DNA of 64,000 nucleotides from an uncultured Bacteroidota bacterium (lineage in GTDB: Bacteria > Bacteroidota > Bacteroidia > Flavobacteriales > Flavobacteriaceae). The stretch spans positions 92,001-156,000 of the forward strand of contig CACIXU010000001.1 in assembly GCA_902590705.1 (NCBI GenBank), written 5' to 3'. Positions 25,301 through 34,191 of the stretch are shown piece after piece. Within the stretch, counting starts at the first letter, position 1. Each line of letters begins with the position of its first letter. The notes beneath the pieces are model-generated. The model saw only the letters and a list, made by a program, of their open reading frames with translations. It ran no database searches and was not told where the DNA came from. Position numbers and translations under genes: made by a program.

Positions 25301-28300
25301 GTGCCATTGAAGTAGTAGGCTGAATTTGGATTTCCAAATCTGTCGTCTGTCAGTACAGGATTATTTACAGGTACACCATTATATTGATTTGTTGTGTTAT
25401 CATCCAGTCCCCCATTAAAATTATATGATCCAACAAGGTCTTCTTGTCTAAGGATTGAAGAACAATCTGCAGTTAGTTGAAAAGTTTGATCTCCACATTG
25501 AGCCTCATAATCAGTAGTTTCAATTACTATATCTGCTTTTTCAATATTAATATTTATAAATACTTCGGCAGATCGGTAGGCACCGAAGGGAGCTTGAGAA
25601 ACCTTAACTTGGCATGTACCAGCACCAATTATAGTAACATCGGATCCTGAAATTGAAATAAACGAACATGACGGATCAACTTTTTGGAATGTAATTGCTC
25701 CACCGCTTGTTGATGTGGCTGTCAATGTAAATAGAGGGGCTCCAAATATTTTTGACACATTTGTGACAGTTATGGATGGGGTAAATAGTTGATAATCCAA
25801 TAGAATGGTATCGACACTAGTTTCATCTCCATTTAGCAAACCACCTGAAGGAGAGTATGGATTTCCAGCTAGATCAGCCCCAGAGACAGTGATTGGATAA
25901 GCACCTGGGGTAATTGATAGTGAACTAAAATCGAAAAAGTATGTCCAGTTGTCTTGCGAACTGGTGGGACTCATCTGTGCACCAGTAACTACTGATCCAA
26001 GGGAGATAGTTGGTGTAAGCTGAGCAGATTCAGAAAAAGTAGCTGTTACTATTAAAGAATCAATGGATGTAACTACATTATCAGAATCATCATCATATAA
26101 AACAACTGTTGGAGTGGTTACATCTAAGGCATATGTAATACTCTCAGTGCCAACATATGAATTTCCAGCTAAATCTGTAGCTGATACAGTAACAGTGTAA
26201 ACACCATCTGAAGCTCCTAATGAGGAAACGTCCAGCGTATAGTTCCAATTAGAGTCATTACCTCCTGCTGACATTGGATCATTCACAATTAAAGTAGGTG
26301 ACATTGTTAGTTGTGGCGTTCTCATTGACTCACTAAAACTTGCCTGAACTAACACTGAATCTGATAAGTTAAGTAGCAGATCAGGATGATTATCCGTTAG
26401 AGTCAATGTCGGAGGAACTCGGTCAATTATAAAATCAATTTTATCTGAGCCTACGTAAGCATTATAGTTTAAATCAGTACCCGAAACTGTAAAGCTAATT
26501 GTTCCATCGCCTCCAGAATATGTTGATACATCAAAATTGTAAGTCCAAACTGAAGAAGTTGTTTTAGATAAATTTTGATAATTACTACCATCAATACTAT
26601 ATTGTGGGGAGTCCATCATTGGCTCATCAAAAGTAACGGTGATTTGAACTACATCAGTCTCTACCAATAAATTATCTGAATCACTATCTAACATAGTAAC
26701 TACAGTAGGAGGTGTAACATCACATCTTATCACATATACTCCCCACTGGGGGTCAGTTGAATCTGTTAAAAGAGATCCAACCTTAAAAGAGTTTGGTTCA
26801 CTAGCTATATTCTCAACGCACCACTCAGAAATGTCATGATCAAATGCTGAGGCCCTTAAAAACATTTTCTGCATTCTAGCACCATTTGAGATATTTACTC
26901 TCCATGGTCCTATATCTTGATTGAAAACAGTAGCATCCTCAAACATTCTATCCATTGAATCAACTGAAGAAATATCCCAACCACCAATATCTTGATTAAA
27001 TAAAGAGGCCTGCAGAAACAAATACTTCATATTTGTTACCTGACTTACATTCCAATCACTTATATCTCCGTTGAAATCAGATGCTTTGTAAAACATACCC
27101 TCCATATTAATTGCACTGCCAGTATCCCAACTGTTCAAATTTTGATTGAAATTCGATGCTCCCTCAAACATTCTCCGAAAAGTAGTTACCGAGGATGTAT
27201 TCCAATTGCTTATATCATGGTTGAATCCACTATCTTTAAAAGTACTATTCATGTCAATGACCCCTGTTGTATTCCAACTACTTAAGTCTTGATTGAAGTT
27301 GTCAGCTCCATTAAAAACACTTAACAGGCTATTTACATTAGAAATATCCCATCCTCCAATATCTTGATTAAATGTATCTGCATTTTTAAACATTTCTTTT
27401 ATATTATTGACAATAATGATATTCCACCCACTAATGTCCTGGTCAAAAGATTGAGCGTTCTTAAACATTCCCTCAGTCGTAGTAACATTCGAAAGATCCC
27501 AATTGCTAATATTGCCATTAAAACTTGTAGCACCATCGAACATAATGTTCATAGTTGTTGCACTGGAGGTGACCCATGAATTTAAGTCTTGGTTAAAATT
27601 AATGGCATTCTGAAACATTCCACCAAATCTCAGAACTTTTGAAACATCCCATCCGTCAATATCTTGATTGAATGCATCAGCATTTCCAAACATATAAATT
27701 GTATTTTCTAAACTTGAGGTGTTCCAAGATCCTATATCTTGATTAAATGCTGTTGCAAATCTAAACATACTTGACGCGTTTTTTAAACTTGAAACATTCC
27801 AAGAGCTTATGTCTTGATTAAAGGGAGTGCTTCTGAAAGTCTCTTGCATATTTGCGACTTTTGAAACATCCCAACTAGATATATCCTGATTAAATGAAGA
27901 TGATTGGAACATTTGTTTCATACTAGTAGCATTAGCTGTATCCCAATTATTTAGCGGTTGATTAAAATCTTCTGCATTTTTAAAAACTAATTCAAAATTG
28001 GATACACTGCTAACATCCCAATTATTTATATTTTGATTAAAATTTTTCGCGTTAAAAAAAGCTTGTTTAATATCTAGAAGGCTTGAGGTATTAAAATTTA
28101 ATGGTTGATTAAATTTTAAAGCATTTTTAAACATCCAGCCAATTCGTCTAACATTAGATGTATTAGAAAAATTTAATGGAGAATTAAAAACACTTGCGCC
28201 TTCAAACATAGTTTGCATGTTAATTACATTGTCAGTATTTAAGGTGATAGGAGAGTTTAAACTTGATGATCGCATCATTCCCCACATGTTATTTGCGCTT

Positions 28301-28953
28301 ACAGTTCCGTCTGACCCTCCCCACTCAATTGTCTGGTTAAAGGAATTTGCACCCCATAAAAAACCATGAAAATTAAGAACATTACTTACATTCCATCTAT
28401 TTGGTGCAGATGTGATTGGTTGATTAAATTGAAAAGCATTTTTAAACATACTACTCATATTAGTAACACTACTTACGTCCCATGCATCTATATTTTGATT
28501 AAATGATCTTGCATTTTCAAACATTTGCTGCATAGCAGTTACATTGCTGACATCCCAGCTGCTAATGTCTTGATTGAAAGCGCGAGCATTATTGAACATA
28601 TTGTTCATATTTGTTACGTTACTTACATCCCAATTTGATATATTATCGTTAAATGATTGTTTACCTGAAAATAAACTACTCATATTAGTAATTTGAGTTG
28701 TACAAACGCAGCTAAGGTCAGTTGGAGTTACAGTTCCAGCACCTACGTCATAGCTTCCCGTATTTATAACAGACTGAAGCGAAGCTAAATCAACAACATG
28801 ATATGTTTTTAGACCAATTGGTTTAGTGTGTCCTGCAGCTAGAGGAGCAGGACATTTAACAGTTCCTCCATCAATTATAATATCTTGAGAAAAAGATAAA
28901 AGCACACAGAAAAAGGCTAAGCCAAAAAATATTATTTTGTTTTTACTCCTCAT
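22369..28953 (-). CDS. Giant BspA-type repeat surface protein with T9SS type B sorting domain
   Basis: 2194 residues. Signal peptide (to about residue 23); about two dozen 24-25-residue BspA/DUF285 repeats of the form FNQDISSWDVSNV (about 85-725); Ig-like repeats beginning with the DSDNLLVETD type (about 745-1050); an MBG-type/Ig stretch; a LamG/concanavalin-like domain (about 1170-1370); more Ig-like repeats to about 1850; calcium-binding TSP3 repeats (about 1860-2100); and a CHU_C/gliding-motility C-terminal domain (VFNRYGQVVFRK, AGTNNKTGELLPAGSYYYVV). This predicts export by the type IX system and attachment to or release from the surface, as an adhesin or binding protein. Its start overlaps the porP/sprF gene by 11 nt. 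Confidence 0.93.
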   Translation of the reverse strand: MRSKNKIIFFGLAFFCVLLSFSQDIIIDGGTVKCPAPLAAGHTKPIGLKTYHVVDLASLQSVINTGSYDVGAGTVTPTDLSCVCTTQITNMSSLFSGKQSFNDNISNWDVSNVTNMNNMFNNARAFNQDISSWDVSNVTAMQQMFENARSFNQNIDAWDVSSVTNMSSMFKNAFQFNQPITSAPNRWNVSNVLNFHGFLWGANSFNQTIEWGGSDGTVSANNMWGMMRSSSLNSPITLNTDNVINMQTMFEGASVFNSPLNFSNTSNVRRIGWMFKNALKFNQPLNFNTSSLLDIKQAFFNAKNFNQNINNWDVSSVSNFELVFKNAEDFNQPLNNWDTANATSMKQMFQSSSFNQDISSWDVSKVANMQETFRSTPFNQDISSWNVSSLKNASSMFRFATAFNQDIGSWNTSSLENTIYMFGNADAFNQDIDGWDVSKVLRFGGMFQNAINFNQDLNSWVTSSATTMNIMFDGATSFNGNISNWDLSNVTTTEGMFKNAQSFDQDISGWNIIIVNNIKEMFKNADTFNQDIGGWDISNVNSLLSVFNGADNFNQDLSSWNTTGVIDMNSTFKDSGFNHDISNWNTSSVTTFRRMFEGASNFNQNLNSWDTGSAINMEGMFYKASDFNGDISDWNVSQVTNMKYLFLQASLFNQDIGGWDISSVDSMDRMFEDATVFNQDIGPWRVNISNGARMQKMFLRASAFDHDISEWCVENIASEPNSFKVGSLLTDSTDPQWGVYVIRCDVTPPTVVTMLDSDSDNLLVETDVVQITVTFDEPMMDSPQYSIDGSNYQNLSKTTSSVWTYNFDVSTYSGGDGTISFTVSGTDLNYNAYVGSDKIDFIIDRVPPTLTLTDNHPDLLLNLSDSVLVQASFSESMRTPQLTMSPTLIVNDPMSAGGNDSNWNYTLDVSSLGASDGVYTVTVSATDLAGNSYVGTESITYALDVTTPTVVLYDDDSDNVVTSIDSLIVTATFSESAQLTPTISLGSVVTGAQMSPTSSQDNWTYFFDFSSLSITPGAYPITVSGADLAGNPYSPSGGLLNGDETSVDTILLDYQLFTPSITVTNVSKIFGAPLFTLTATSTSGGAITFQKVDPSCSFISISGSDVTIIGAGTCQVKVSQAPFGAYRSAEVFININIEKADIVIETTDYEAQCGDQTFQLTADCSSILRQEDLVGSYNFNGGLDDNTTNQYNGVPVNNPVLTDDRFGNPNSAYYFNGTNEIYFGDEMADQWSGSPDHFTISFWAKSNESVSKSIATLGKYNCGPQRGTVIKLGNTGWFSGCNEGWNNIPVGSSASDGNWHHYVYTNDSRGRTFYRDGVYVQNKPDQNLFNIKDYGLTIGGGYQNTGATGDFIGSVDDVRVWKVGLSDEEVAFLYNDQNTTCSRSDFIFSSLNTNIVSVTGTNTAFITGSGDSVIQVTLPDNGNYNSSTATFSLAVSKGDPIISHGDLSKNYGESFTLTTSSTSDANVIYTITDTSIATVSGSTVTTKGAGSTTILVNQLENQCYNSISTSMTLDVNTVSQTVSWMTDIYKIFGDEFTLDMPITDSDYIGAITFSSSDPSIASVNSVTGDVIIEDVGAGSVILTAHLATDGNFDSATVTTSLFIDKSNQSIIVGTIPITKPLKDFSVFPLSAVASPSGAPVYIELDPGSAATLSGTVGNYELISINSTGLVTITFKTIEADHPNYNPVSTVFVMDVIKSNQNITIDPALNYVLYYSENLTYTISATSDSGLPIDYNYVSGGAVVTGNKLEINDIGVIIVDLKQPGNAAFNMAPTRRIIINVLQGVTVLSNFNLPNKVFNDDDFTLIEPLSNRPGNILYTSSDPTVGEVINGKIVINGVGSTKITAIQPANRLYTQGVISTIFFVGDTDLDSDGIGDSYDNCPGLANPDQLDTDGDSLGNLCDLDDDNDNWLDETEITCGSDPIDIDSFPRDNDNDGQADCIDTDDDNDGWSDQEEIVCDSDPFDSNITPIDTDLDGISDCEDTDDDNDGWLDEEELNCNSDPLVSAIKPLDTDNDGISNCEDKDDDNDGWMDEEEINCGSHPLNEASYPTDTDNDGLSNCYDEDDDGDGWSDEIEEKCETDPLDFFDIPIDRDKDGDPSCTDPDDNQIFVSPLLTPGVNGPESTWKIINFEQYPSSIVKVFNRYGQVVFRKVNYQNDWAGTNNKTGELLPAGSYYYVVEVPETGKVKKGWLYLTY
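22650..23370. repeat. TSP3-encoding repeat tract
   Basis: Roughly 120-nt units encode alternating DTDNDGISNCEDxDDDNDGW and CxSDPL segments. Minus-strand coding; the opposite strand shows long open frames that are shadows of the repeat. Confidence 0.8.
26750..28690. repeat. BspA/DUF285-encoding repeat tract
   Basis: About two dozen units of 72-75 nt coding on the minus strand for FNQDI-SWDVSNVTNMxxMF-type repeats, most with well-diverged synonymous positions, so the expansion is old rather than recent. Confidence 0.85.
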
Positions 28954-29887
28954 TTTCTTCTGATGTTGTTAATTGTTCTTCCTCAGCATTTGGCTTATTA
29001 TCCAAATTAATTCTAATCATAATCTCATGGGCAGGCTCTTTTGTAACATCACTTAATGCAATACTTGTGAATTCATAAACATACCCCCATTCAAACCCCC
29101 ATTTATTTTTTGAGGTAAAAAATAGTGCTAAATTATCATTGTTCGAGTAACCGGCTCCAATGGAAATTTTTTCTTTAAAAGCTAAATTAAATGTACTTGT
29201 AAAAAGATTTGGGCTGTCTCTTAAAGTTCTATAAACAAATACTGGATTAAAGCTGAAATCTCCTACAGATATATTGAATCCAGAAGAAAAATGAAGAAAA
29301 GAGTAATCACTTGCATTTGTTTCCCAAACCTCACTGTCTTCAAACCTTTTATTGTTAAATAAATTTGGCATACCTACTCCAATAAAATAATTGGGAGCTT
29401 TATAATGTGCACCTACCCCTATTACGGGTGTAAAATAACTTTTCACTAATGAAAGTGCTGGGTTAAATTCATCGAATATTCTACCTAAACCATTAATGTC
29501 AATATCATTATAAAATCCACCACCTTTTAGACCCAAGTACAAAAAGCGCTTTTCAGAAAGCTGAAGTTGGTAGTTGTAGTCAACGGTAAAAAAAGTTTTA
29601 TCCTCAATAAACACTCTATCATTTTGAGCAGTAAAACCAATGGTGACATTATTTTTTTTGGGCATGTGGTAGATTAGAAAATTGGTTCTAGGAGCCCCTT
29701 CCACATTATTCCATTGACTTCTTCTATTAAAAGAAATAATCGATCCCTCGCTTCCAGTATATGCGGGATTAAAAACACTAAAGCTGGTTCTATTAAAAAT
29801 AAAACTCGCCTCCTGAGATTTAAGCTCATCAAATAGTAAAGAAAAAGCAAGAAAAAGAAGAAAGCCCCAATATTGTTTTTTAACCAT
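28943..29887 (-). CDS. PorP/SprF-family type IX secretion membrane protein
   Basis: 314 residues with a signal peptide, then NPAYTGSEGSIISFNRRSQW, the hallmark of PorP/SprF proteins, followed by outer-membrane barrel strands. The family assists secretion or surface anchoring of individual type IX substrates; genes commonly sit directly before a large type B substrate, exactly as here (11-nt overlap with the BspA-type gene). A dedicated pairing with that protein is likely. An acidic Glu-rich tail ends the protein. Confidence 0.93.
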   Translation of the reverse strand: MVKKQYWGFLLFLAFSLLFDELKSQEASFIFNRTSFSVFNPAYTGSEGSIISFNRRSQWNNVEGAPRTNFLIYHMPKKNNVTIGFTAQNDRVFIEDKTFFTVDYNYQLQLSEKRFLYLGLKGGGFYNDIDINGLGRIFDEFNPALSLVKSYFTPVIGVGAHYKAPNYFIGVGMPNLFNNKRFEDSEVWETNASDYSFLHFSSGFNISVGDFSFNPVFVYRTLRDSPNLFTSTFNLAFKEKISIGAGYSNNDNLALFFTSKNKWGFEWGYVYEFTSIALSDVTKEPAHEIMIRINLDNKPNAEEEQLTTSEENEE

Positions 29888-29958
29888 TATAATTTAATTA
29901 ACTCTTGTTAATCAAGTATAGAATAAGTTAAGTAATTGATTCAAAGATATTGAGAAAT

Positions 29959-30741
29959 TTAAAAATCAAGCCTTGAGGCTGAAAATTGATCTAAAAAAAG
30001 TCTTGATTGAGAGTGAGTTCTTAATATAGATGCAGGACAACTAGTATTTATTTTACCATTTAATGTATCGTAAACAGCTTTAGATTTTCTTTGATCTGGA
30101 ACAACACAGCTAATCACCTTACTGTTTAAAATTGCCGGGATAGTAAGAGTAAGCGCCTTCCTTGGAACATCATCAAAAGATGGGAACCAACCCTCAGTAA
30201 ATTGTTGTCTCCTGCAGGCTTCGTCAAGATTTACAAGCTTCACTTGGTCCCTATCATTAAAATCTGCTTCACCAGGGTCATTAAAGGCTATATGACCGTT
30301 TTCACCAATTCCAATACAAGCTATATCAATGGGATGATTAATTAAGATTTGCTCATATTTTCTCATCTCCTGTTCACAGTCTGCTGCATCGCCATTCAAA
30401 AAATAGACTTTTTTGGGGTTAACAAAACTCAAGATTCTATCTTTTAAATACTTTCTAAAGCTAGCAGGGTGGTTTGGCGAAATATCTTTGTATTCATCCA
30501 AATGAAAAACAGTGATTTTTTTCCAATCAATCTCTTTATTTCTTAATGCTTTCAAAAACAGAAATTGTGAGGAGCCTGTTGCAAGGATAATATTTGCAAA
30601 ACCACTTTTATTAATCGCTTTTTTAATATTTTTCTCTACAAAATCAGATGCATTATCGGCCATCACCTCAGGATGCTCATAAATAGCTACGTTAAGATGG
30701 TCAATAGTCATTTCTTTTCTGATTTGTTTTTTTAAATTCAT
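29959..30741 (-). CDS. nagB: Glucosamine-6-phosphate deaminase
   Basis: 260 residues of the NagB/6-phosphogluconolactonase fold. LATGSSQF, VFHLDEY and GIGENGHIAFNDPG carry the substrate phosphate loop and the catalytic Asp/His/Glu set. It converts glucosamine-6-phosphate to fructose-6-phosphate and ammonia. Its position near a sulfatase and sugar dehydrogenases suggests amino-sugar input. The gene is 73 nt from the esterase gene on the same strand. Confidence 0.88.
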   Translation of the reverse strand: MNLKKQIRKEMTIDHLNVAIYEHPEVMADNASDFVEKNIKKAINKSGFANIILATGSSQFLFLKALRNKEIDWKKITVFHLDEYKDISPNHPASFRKYLKDRILSFVNPKKVYFLNGDAADCEQEMRKYEQILINHPIDIACIGIGENGHIAFNDPGEADFNDRDQVKLVNLDEACRRQQFTEGWFPSFDDVPRKALTLTIPAILNSKVISCVVPDQRKSKAVYDTLNGKINTSCPASILRTHSQSRLFLDQFSASRLDF

Positions 30742-30814
30742 CTTTTTCTATAAATATTAAACTACTTTACAAAATTCTTAATTAAAATTCATTCACAGGA
30801 ATTGAAGCCAATTC

Positions 30815-31579
30815 TCAACGTTTATTTGAAAACAACCAATGCATCAAATCTGGCTCAGCAAAAGCATTATCCCAGCTATTATGATTGACATCTGGGTAGA
30901 TAGTCAGCCTGACACTTGCTTTTTCTACACTAAGGGCTTCATACATTTTACGTGAAAAGTCAACTGAAACCACTCCATCATCTTCCCCATGGAAAATCCA
31001 AAAAGGGGTACTTTTTAGAAGATTGGCCCACTTAGGATTACCTCCTCCACAAATTGGGAAAGCTGCAGCAAAATAATCAGGGTTTCTAGCTACCAATTCA
31101 AAAGTTCCCATTCCTCCCATCGAGAGCCCACCTGCATACCTTCTGGTAGGATCAATTTTATATTTTTTTTCAATAAATGTCAATAATCTTTCTACCATCT
31201 TTAATTGTTTGTTTTCAAATATATCATCTTTAAAATCAAACTTTTTATCAATTTCCTTATTAGAATTTCTTTTAACATTAGCCCAAGAAGATTTCTCTGG
31301 ACATTGAGGAAAAACAACTATTGCGGGATAGTTATTTCTAAAGTCTTCAGATTTAAAAAGATAACTTCCGTGTACCAATTGTGATTTATTGTCACTTCCC
31401 CTCTCCCCTGCGCCATGTAAAAAAATCAACAGCGGAAATGGACTTTGGGGGTTATATTTTTCAGGAATTAAAATCCTGTATGGTAAAGTATCGTTTTGAT
31501 GAACTAAAAGCTCCCCTTTAAATTCTTGACTAAAAACAGAAGTAGTAGCTATTAATAAAAGTATAAGAACTCCTTTCAT
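30815..31579 (-). CDS. Secreted esterase/peptidase of the alpha/beta hydrolase fold
   Basis: 254 residues with signal peptide (KGVLILLLIATTSVFSQ). LIFLHGAGERGSDN gives the oxyanion region, GGLSMGGMGTFE the nucleophile Ser, GEDDGVVSVD the Asp and DVNHNSWDNAF the His. It is similar to periplasmic phospholipase/carboxylesterase or feruloyl-esterase-like proteins often found in polysaccharide loci. It may deacylate sugars; the substrate is unknown. 13 nt from the ThuA gene, same strand. Confidence 0.83.
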   Translation of the reverse strand: MKGVLILLLIATTSVFSQEFKGELLVHQNDTLPYRILIPEKYNPQSPFPLLIFLHGAGERGSDNKSQLVHGSYLFKSEDFRNNYPAIVVFPQCPEKSSWANVKRNSNKEIDKKFDFKDDIFENKQLKMVERLLTFIEKKYKIDPTRRYAGGLSMGGMGTFELVARNPDYFAAAFPICGGGNPKWANLLKSTPFWIFHGEDDGVVSVDFSRKMYEALSVEKASVRLTIYPDVNHNSWDNAFAEPDLMHWLFSNKR

Positions 31580-31592
31580 TTGAATTATTTAT

Positions 31593-32522
31593 CTAATCAA
31601 TTAATTCGTTAACTAAAATTGGTGAATCATCGCAACTTAGTTCTCCAACTACATAATATAATCCATTGAGAAAAAAATTAACCAATTTTGGATTATCCAT
31701 ACTTTGAGCATTGTGTGAGGGTGAGGAATAGAAAACTCTTCCTCTACCATATCTTTTTATCCATGAAATAAACTTTATATTATCTTTTGGCCGATCACGA
31801 GTCATTTTAATTTGGTCAAGATTCATATATAATAAAGGTCTAAAGTTATAATTAAAATAAGCATTTTTAAAAAAATATGGTTCATCATAATGGGTAAAGC
31901 CTTTCCCCTCAAAACTACTTACTAAGGGATGTTTGGGATCAAATAATTTAACGTTAATTTCCTGCTGTAGGGGATGAAAGTCAAAACTTCCTCCAACCAT
32001 TTCGCTAAAATCCAAAGAGTTATTCTGCATAACTATTCCGCCATGAAGTACAACAAGGCCGTTTCCTCTTTTGATATGTTTCAAGAGATTTTTTTCGAGT
32101 CTTTTTGCCTTATTTAGGACCTCTTCCTCCTCCAAAAATTTATTCTCCTTTATTACGTCCCAAAACATATCTCTTCTGTCCCTGTCAGAGCAATTATTAT
32201 TCAATACTATAACATCATATTTCGATATGTTTTTTTTCTCAAATACGCTAACATCCTTTGATACTTCAACATTAAAATCCCCTGTTTTTATTGCAATTAT
32301 CTTAATTGCTTCTTCAGTATGAGGTATGGTCCAATGATTATATCCGGTGTGTAACGAAAAAATTAAAAGATTCTTCTTTTTATTTGACGCTAAACGTTTT
32401 TTCCCTTCAACCATAGCCTCAATTTTATTTAACCAACTTTTAGTAATTTCAAACTCAGGCAAGCTTTGCGAGTATGAGTTAAAAGTAATCAGTAGTGATA
32501 AAAAAATTAATCCTATTTTCAT
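31593..32522 (-). CDS. ThuA-domain protein, exported
   Basis: 309 residues, signal peptide (KIGLIFLSLLITFNSYSQ). ThuA features: LLIFSLHTGYNHWTIPH, YDVIVLNNNC, GNGLVVLHGG and GRGRVFYSSPSHNAQS. ThuA proteins have a class-I glutamine-amidotransferase-like fold and often occur with Gfo/Idh dehydrogenases in keto-sugar metabolism; the reaction is not settled. It is divergent from the sulfatase operon across a 139-nt gap with a palindrome. Confidence 0.85.
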   Translation of the reverse strand: MKIGLIFLSLLITFNSYSQSLPEFEITKSWLNKIEAMVEGKKRLASNKKKNLLIFSLHTGYNHWTIPHTEEAIKIIAIKTGDFNVEVSKDVSVFEKKNISKYDVIVLNNNCSDRDRRDMFWDVIKENKFLEEEEVLNKAKRLEKNLLKHIKRGNGLVVLHGGIVMQNNSLDFSEMVGGSFDFHPLQQEINVKLFDPKHPLVSSFEGKGFTHYDEPYFFKNAYFNYNFRPLLYMNLDQIKMTRDRPKDNIKFISWIKRYGRGRVFYSSPSHNAQSMDNPKLVNFFLNGLYYVVGELSCDDSPILVNELID

Positions 32523-32627
32523 CTTCTTAATAGAGAGCTTTAAATTATGATTCTAGTTGAAATTTAAATCATTTTAAAATAAAGAATCACGATTTGAATT
32601 TCAGGTAAATTTATGTAAGTTTATCTT

Positions 32628-32639
32628 GTGTACGTACAC
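32628..32639. promoter_or_regulatory. Perfect 12-bp palindrome GTGTACGTACAC, candidate operator
   Basis: Lies 22 nt before the sulfatase start, in the divergent region with the ThuA gene. It immediately follows TATCTTG (32623-32629), a near match to the -7 element. The central ACGT symmetry fits GntR- or LacI-type operators. No other copy was noticed in the window and no such regulator gene is present. Confidence 0.45.
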
Positions 32640-32661
32640 GATATAAAGTATTTATTTTAGT

Positions 32662-34161
32662 TTGTTAGGAAAAAATCATATTATTTTACTGCTTTTTATA
32701 GCCTTGTCAACTGGTTGTCAGTCTGAAAAAGATACTAAATCACTAACCTCGCCAAATATACTTTTTATTGCAGTTGATGACCTAAGACCTGAACTAGGAG
32801 TCTATGGGAATCAAACTGTTAAAAGTCCTAACATAGATAAATTAGCGAACGAAGGAAGCTATTTTACAAGACATTATGTGCAAGTGCCTACTTGTGGTGC
32901 TTCAAGATATAGCCTAATGACAGGTATGCGACCACGAAAAAGGATACATGTCGATAATAAAGCTTTTTACGAAGAAACATCCCAACAGCCAGAAAGAGAA
33001 AGACCGGAGTCTTTTGTTCATCACCTTAAAAGAAATGGCTATAATACTGTTGGAGTGGGAAAAATAAGCCACTCAGCAGACGGATTAGTTTATCAATATG
33101 AAGAACAGCCAACTAAAATAAAGGAAATGCCCCATAGCTGGAATCGGTTTACATTTAATCCTGGAAAATGGAAAACCGGATGGAATGCGTTTTTTGCATA
33201 TGCCAATGGAGAAAATCGGCAAAGTCTTAAGGGTCAGGTTAAACCCTATGAAAATGAGGATATTTCTGACGACGGTTACCCAGATGGACTAATTTTAAAA
33301 AGTGCACTTGACGAATTAAAAAGATTAAAAGAGGAAGAAAAACCCTTTTTTTTAGGAGTAGGCTTTTTTAAACCACACTTACCATTTAATGCTCCAAAAA
33401 AGTATTGGGACATTTATCATAGAGATTCCATCTCCATTGCACCTGATCCAAATATTCCAACGGGGGTCAATCCGGTAAGTCTTGGTAAAATGGGTGAGTT
33501 TTATAATTATGAGCTTTCTGATGAAAAGCCTACTCTAAAACAAACTGTTTCAGATGAATATGCTAGAAAATTAATCCATGGATATTATGCATCTATTAGT
33601 TATATTGATAATCTAATAGGAAAACTAATCCGAGAACTTGAATCACTTGATCTAGACAAAAATACCATGGTAATTCTTTGGGGTGATCATGGTTGGCATT
33701 TAGGCAACGACAGAAAGTGGGGAAAACACACCTTGTTTGAGAGGTCCTTAAAAAGTGCCCTTATTATAAAACTTCCTGGAAAACAAAATAAAAATAAAAA
33801 GATCAATTCAATTGTTGAAACTGTTGATATCTACCCTACTCTTATGGAATTTTGTTCAATCACACCTCCATATAAATTGGATGGGGAAAGCTTATTAAAG
33901 CAAATAAATTCTATAAATTCTATAAATTCAAATAAAAAAAATATTGCTTATAGCTACTGGAAAGATGGTGTAAGTATAAGGACAGAAAAATACCGATTAA
34001 CAAAATTTTTTAGGAAGGAGGAACCAAAAATAGAACTTTACGACCATTTACTTGATTCAGATGAGAACAACAATATAGCATTTGTAAATAAAAAATTAAT
34101 AGATTCACTAATGCCAACTTTGATGAAATCAATTCCAAAATTCTATGATGTTGCAAATTAA
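32662..34161 (+). CDS. Sulfatase lipoprotein, iduronate-2-sulfatase-like
   Basis: 499 residues from a TTG start, chosen because it gives a complete lipoprotein signal (ILLLFIALSTGC, Cys19). Metal acids in ILFIAVDDLRPE (Asp39, Asp40), the formylglycine site TCGASRYSLMTG (Cys78, Arg82), GFFKPHLPF and ILWGDHGWHLGND are all present, as in iduronate-2-sulfatase-like type I sulfatases. It needs a maturase elsewhere. A 9-nt tandem repeat encodes INSINSINS at about 33901-33930. First gene of a six-gene operon, it probably desulfates a sugar outside the inner membrane. Confidence 0.92.
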   Translation: MLGKNHIILLLFIALSTGCQSEKDTKSLTSPNILFIAVDDLRPELGVYGNQTVKSPNIDKLANEGSYFTRHYVQVPTCGASRYSLMTGMRPRKRIHVDNKAFYEETSQQPERERPESFVHHLKRNGYNTVGVGKISHSADGLVYQYEEQPTKIKEMPHSWNRFTFNPGKWKTGWNAFFAYANGENRQSLKGQVKPYENEDISDDGYPDGLILKSALDELKRLKEEEKPFFLGVGFFKPHLPFNAPKKYWDIYHRDSISIAPDPNIPTGVNPVSLGKMGEFYNYELSDEKPTLKQTVSDEYARKLIHGYYASISYIDNLIGKLIRELESLDLDKNTMVILWGDHGWHLGNDRKWGKHTLFERSLKSALIIKLPGKQNKNKKINSIVETVDIYPTLMEFCSITPPYKLDGESLLKQINSINSINSNKKNIAYSYWKDGVSIRTEKYRLTKFFRKEEPKIELYDHLLDSDENNNIAFVNKKLIDSLMPTLMKSIPKFYDVAN

Positions 34162-34191
34162 TAAAAATTGAAAACTTAACTTAATTTTAAA

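Noticed and set aside
22369-28953. CRISPR-like periodic repeats
   Set aside because: The periodicity (about 72-75 nt and about 120 nt) is in coding sequence and reflects protein repeats with diverged units; no identical short repeats with unique spacers.
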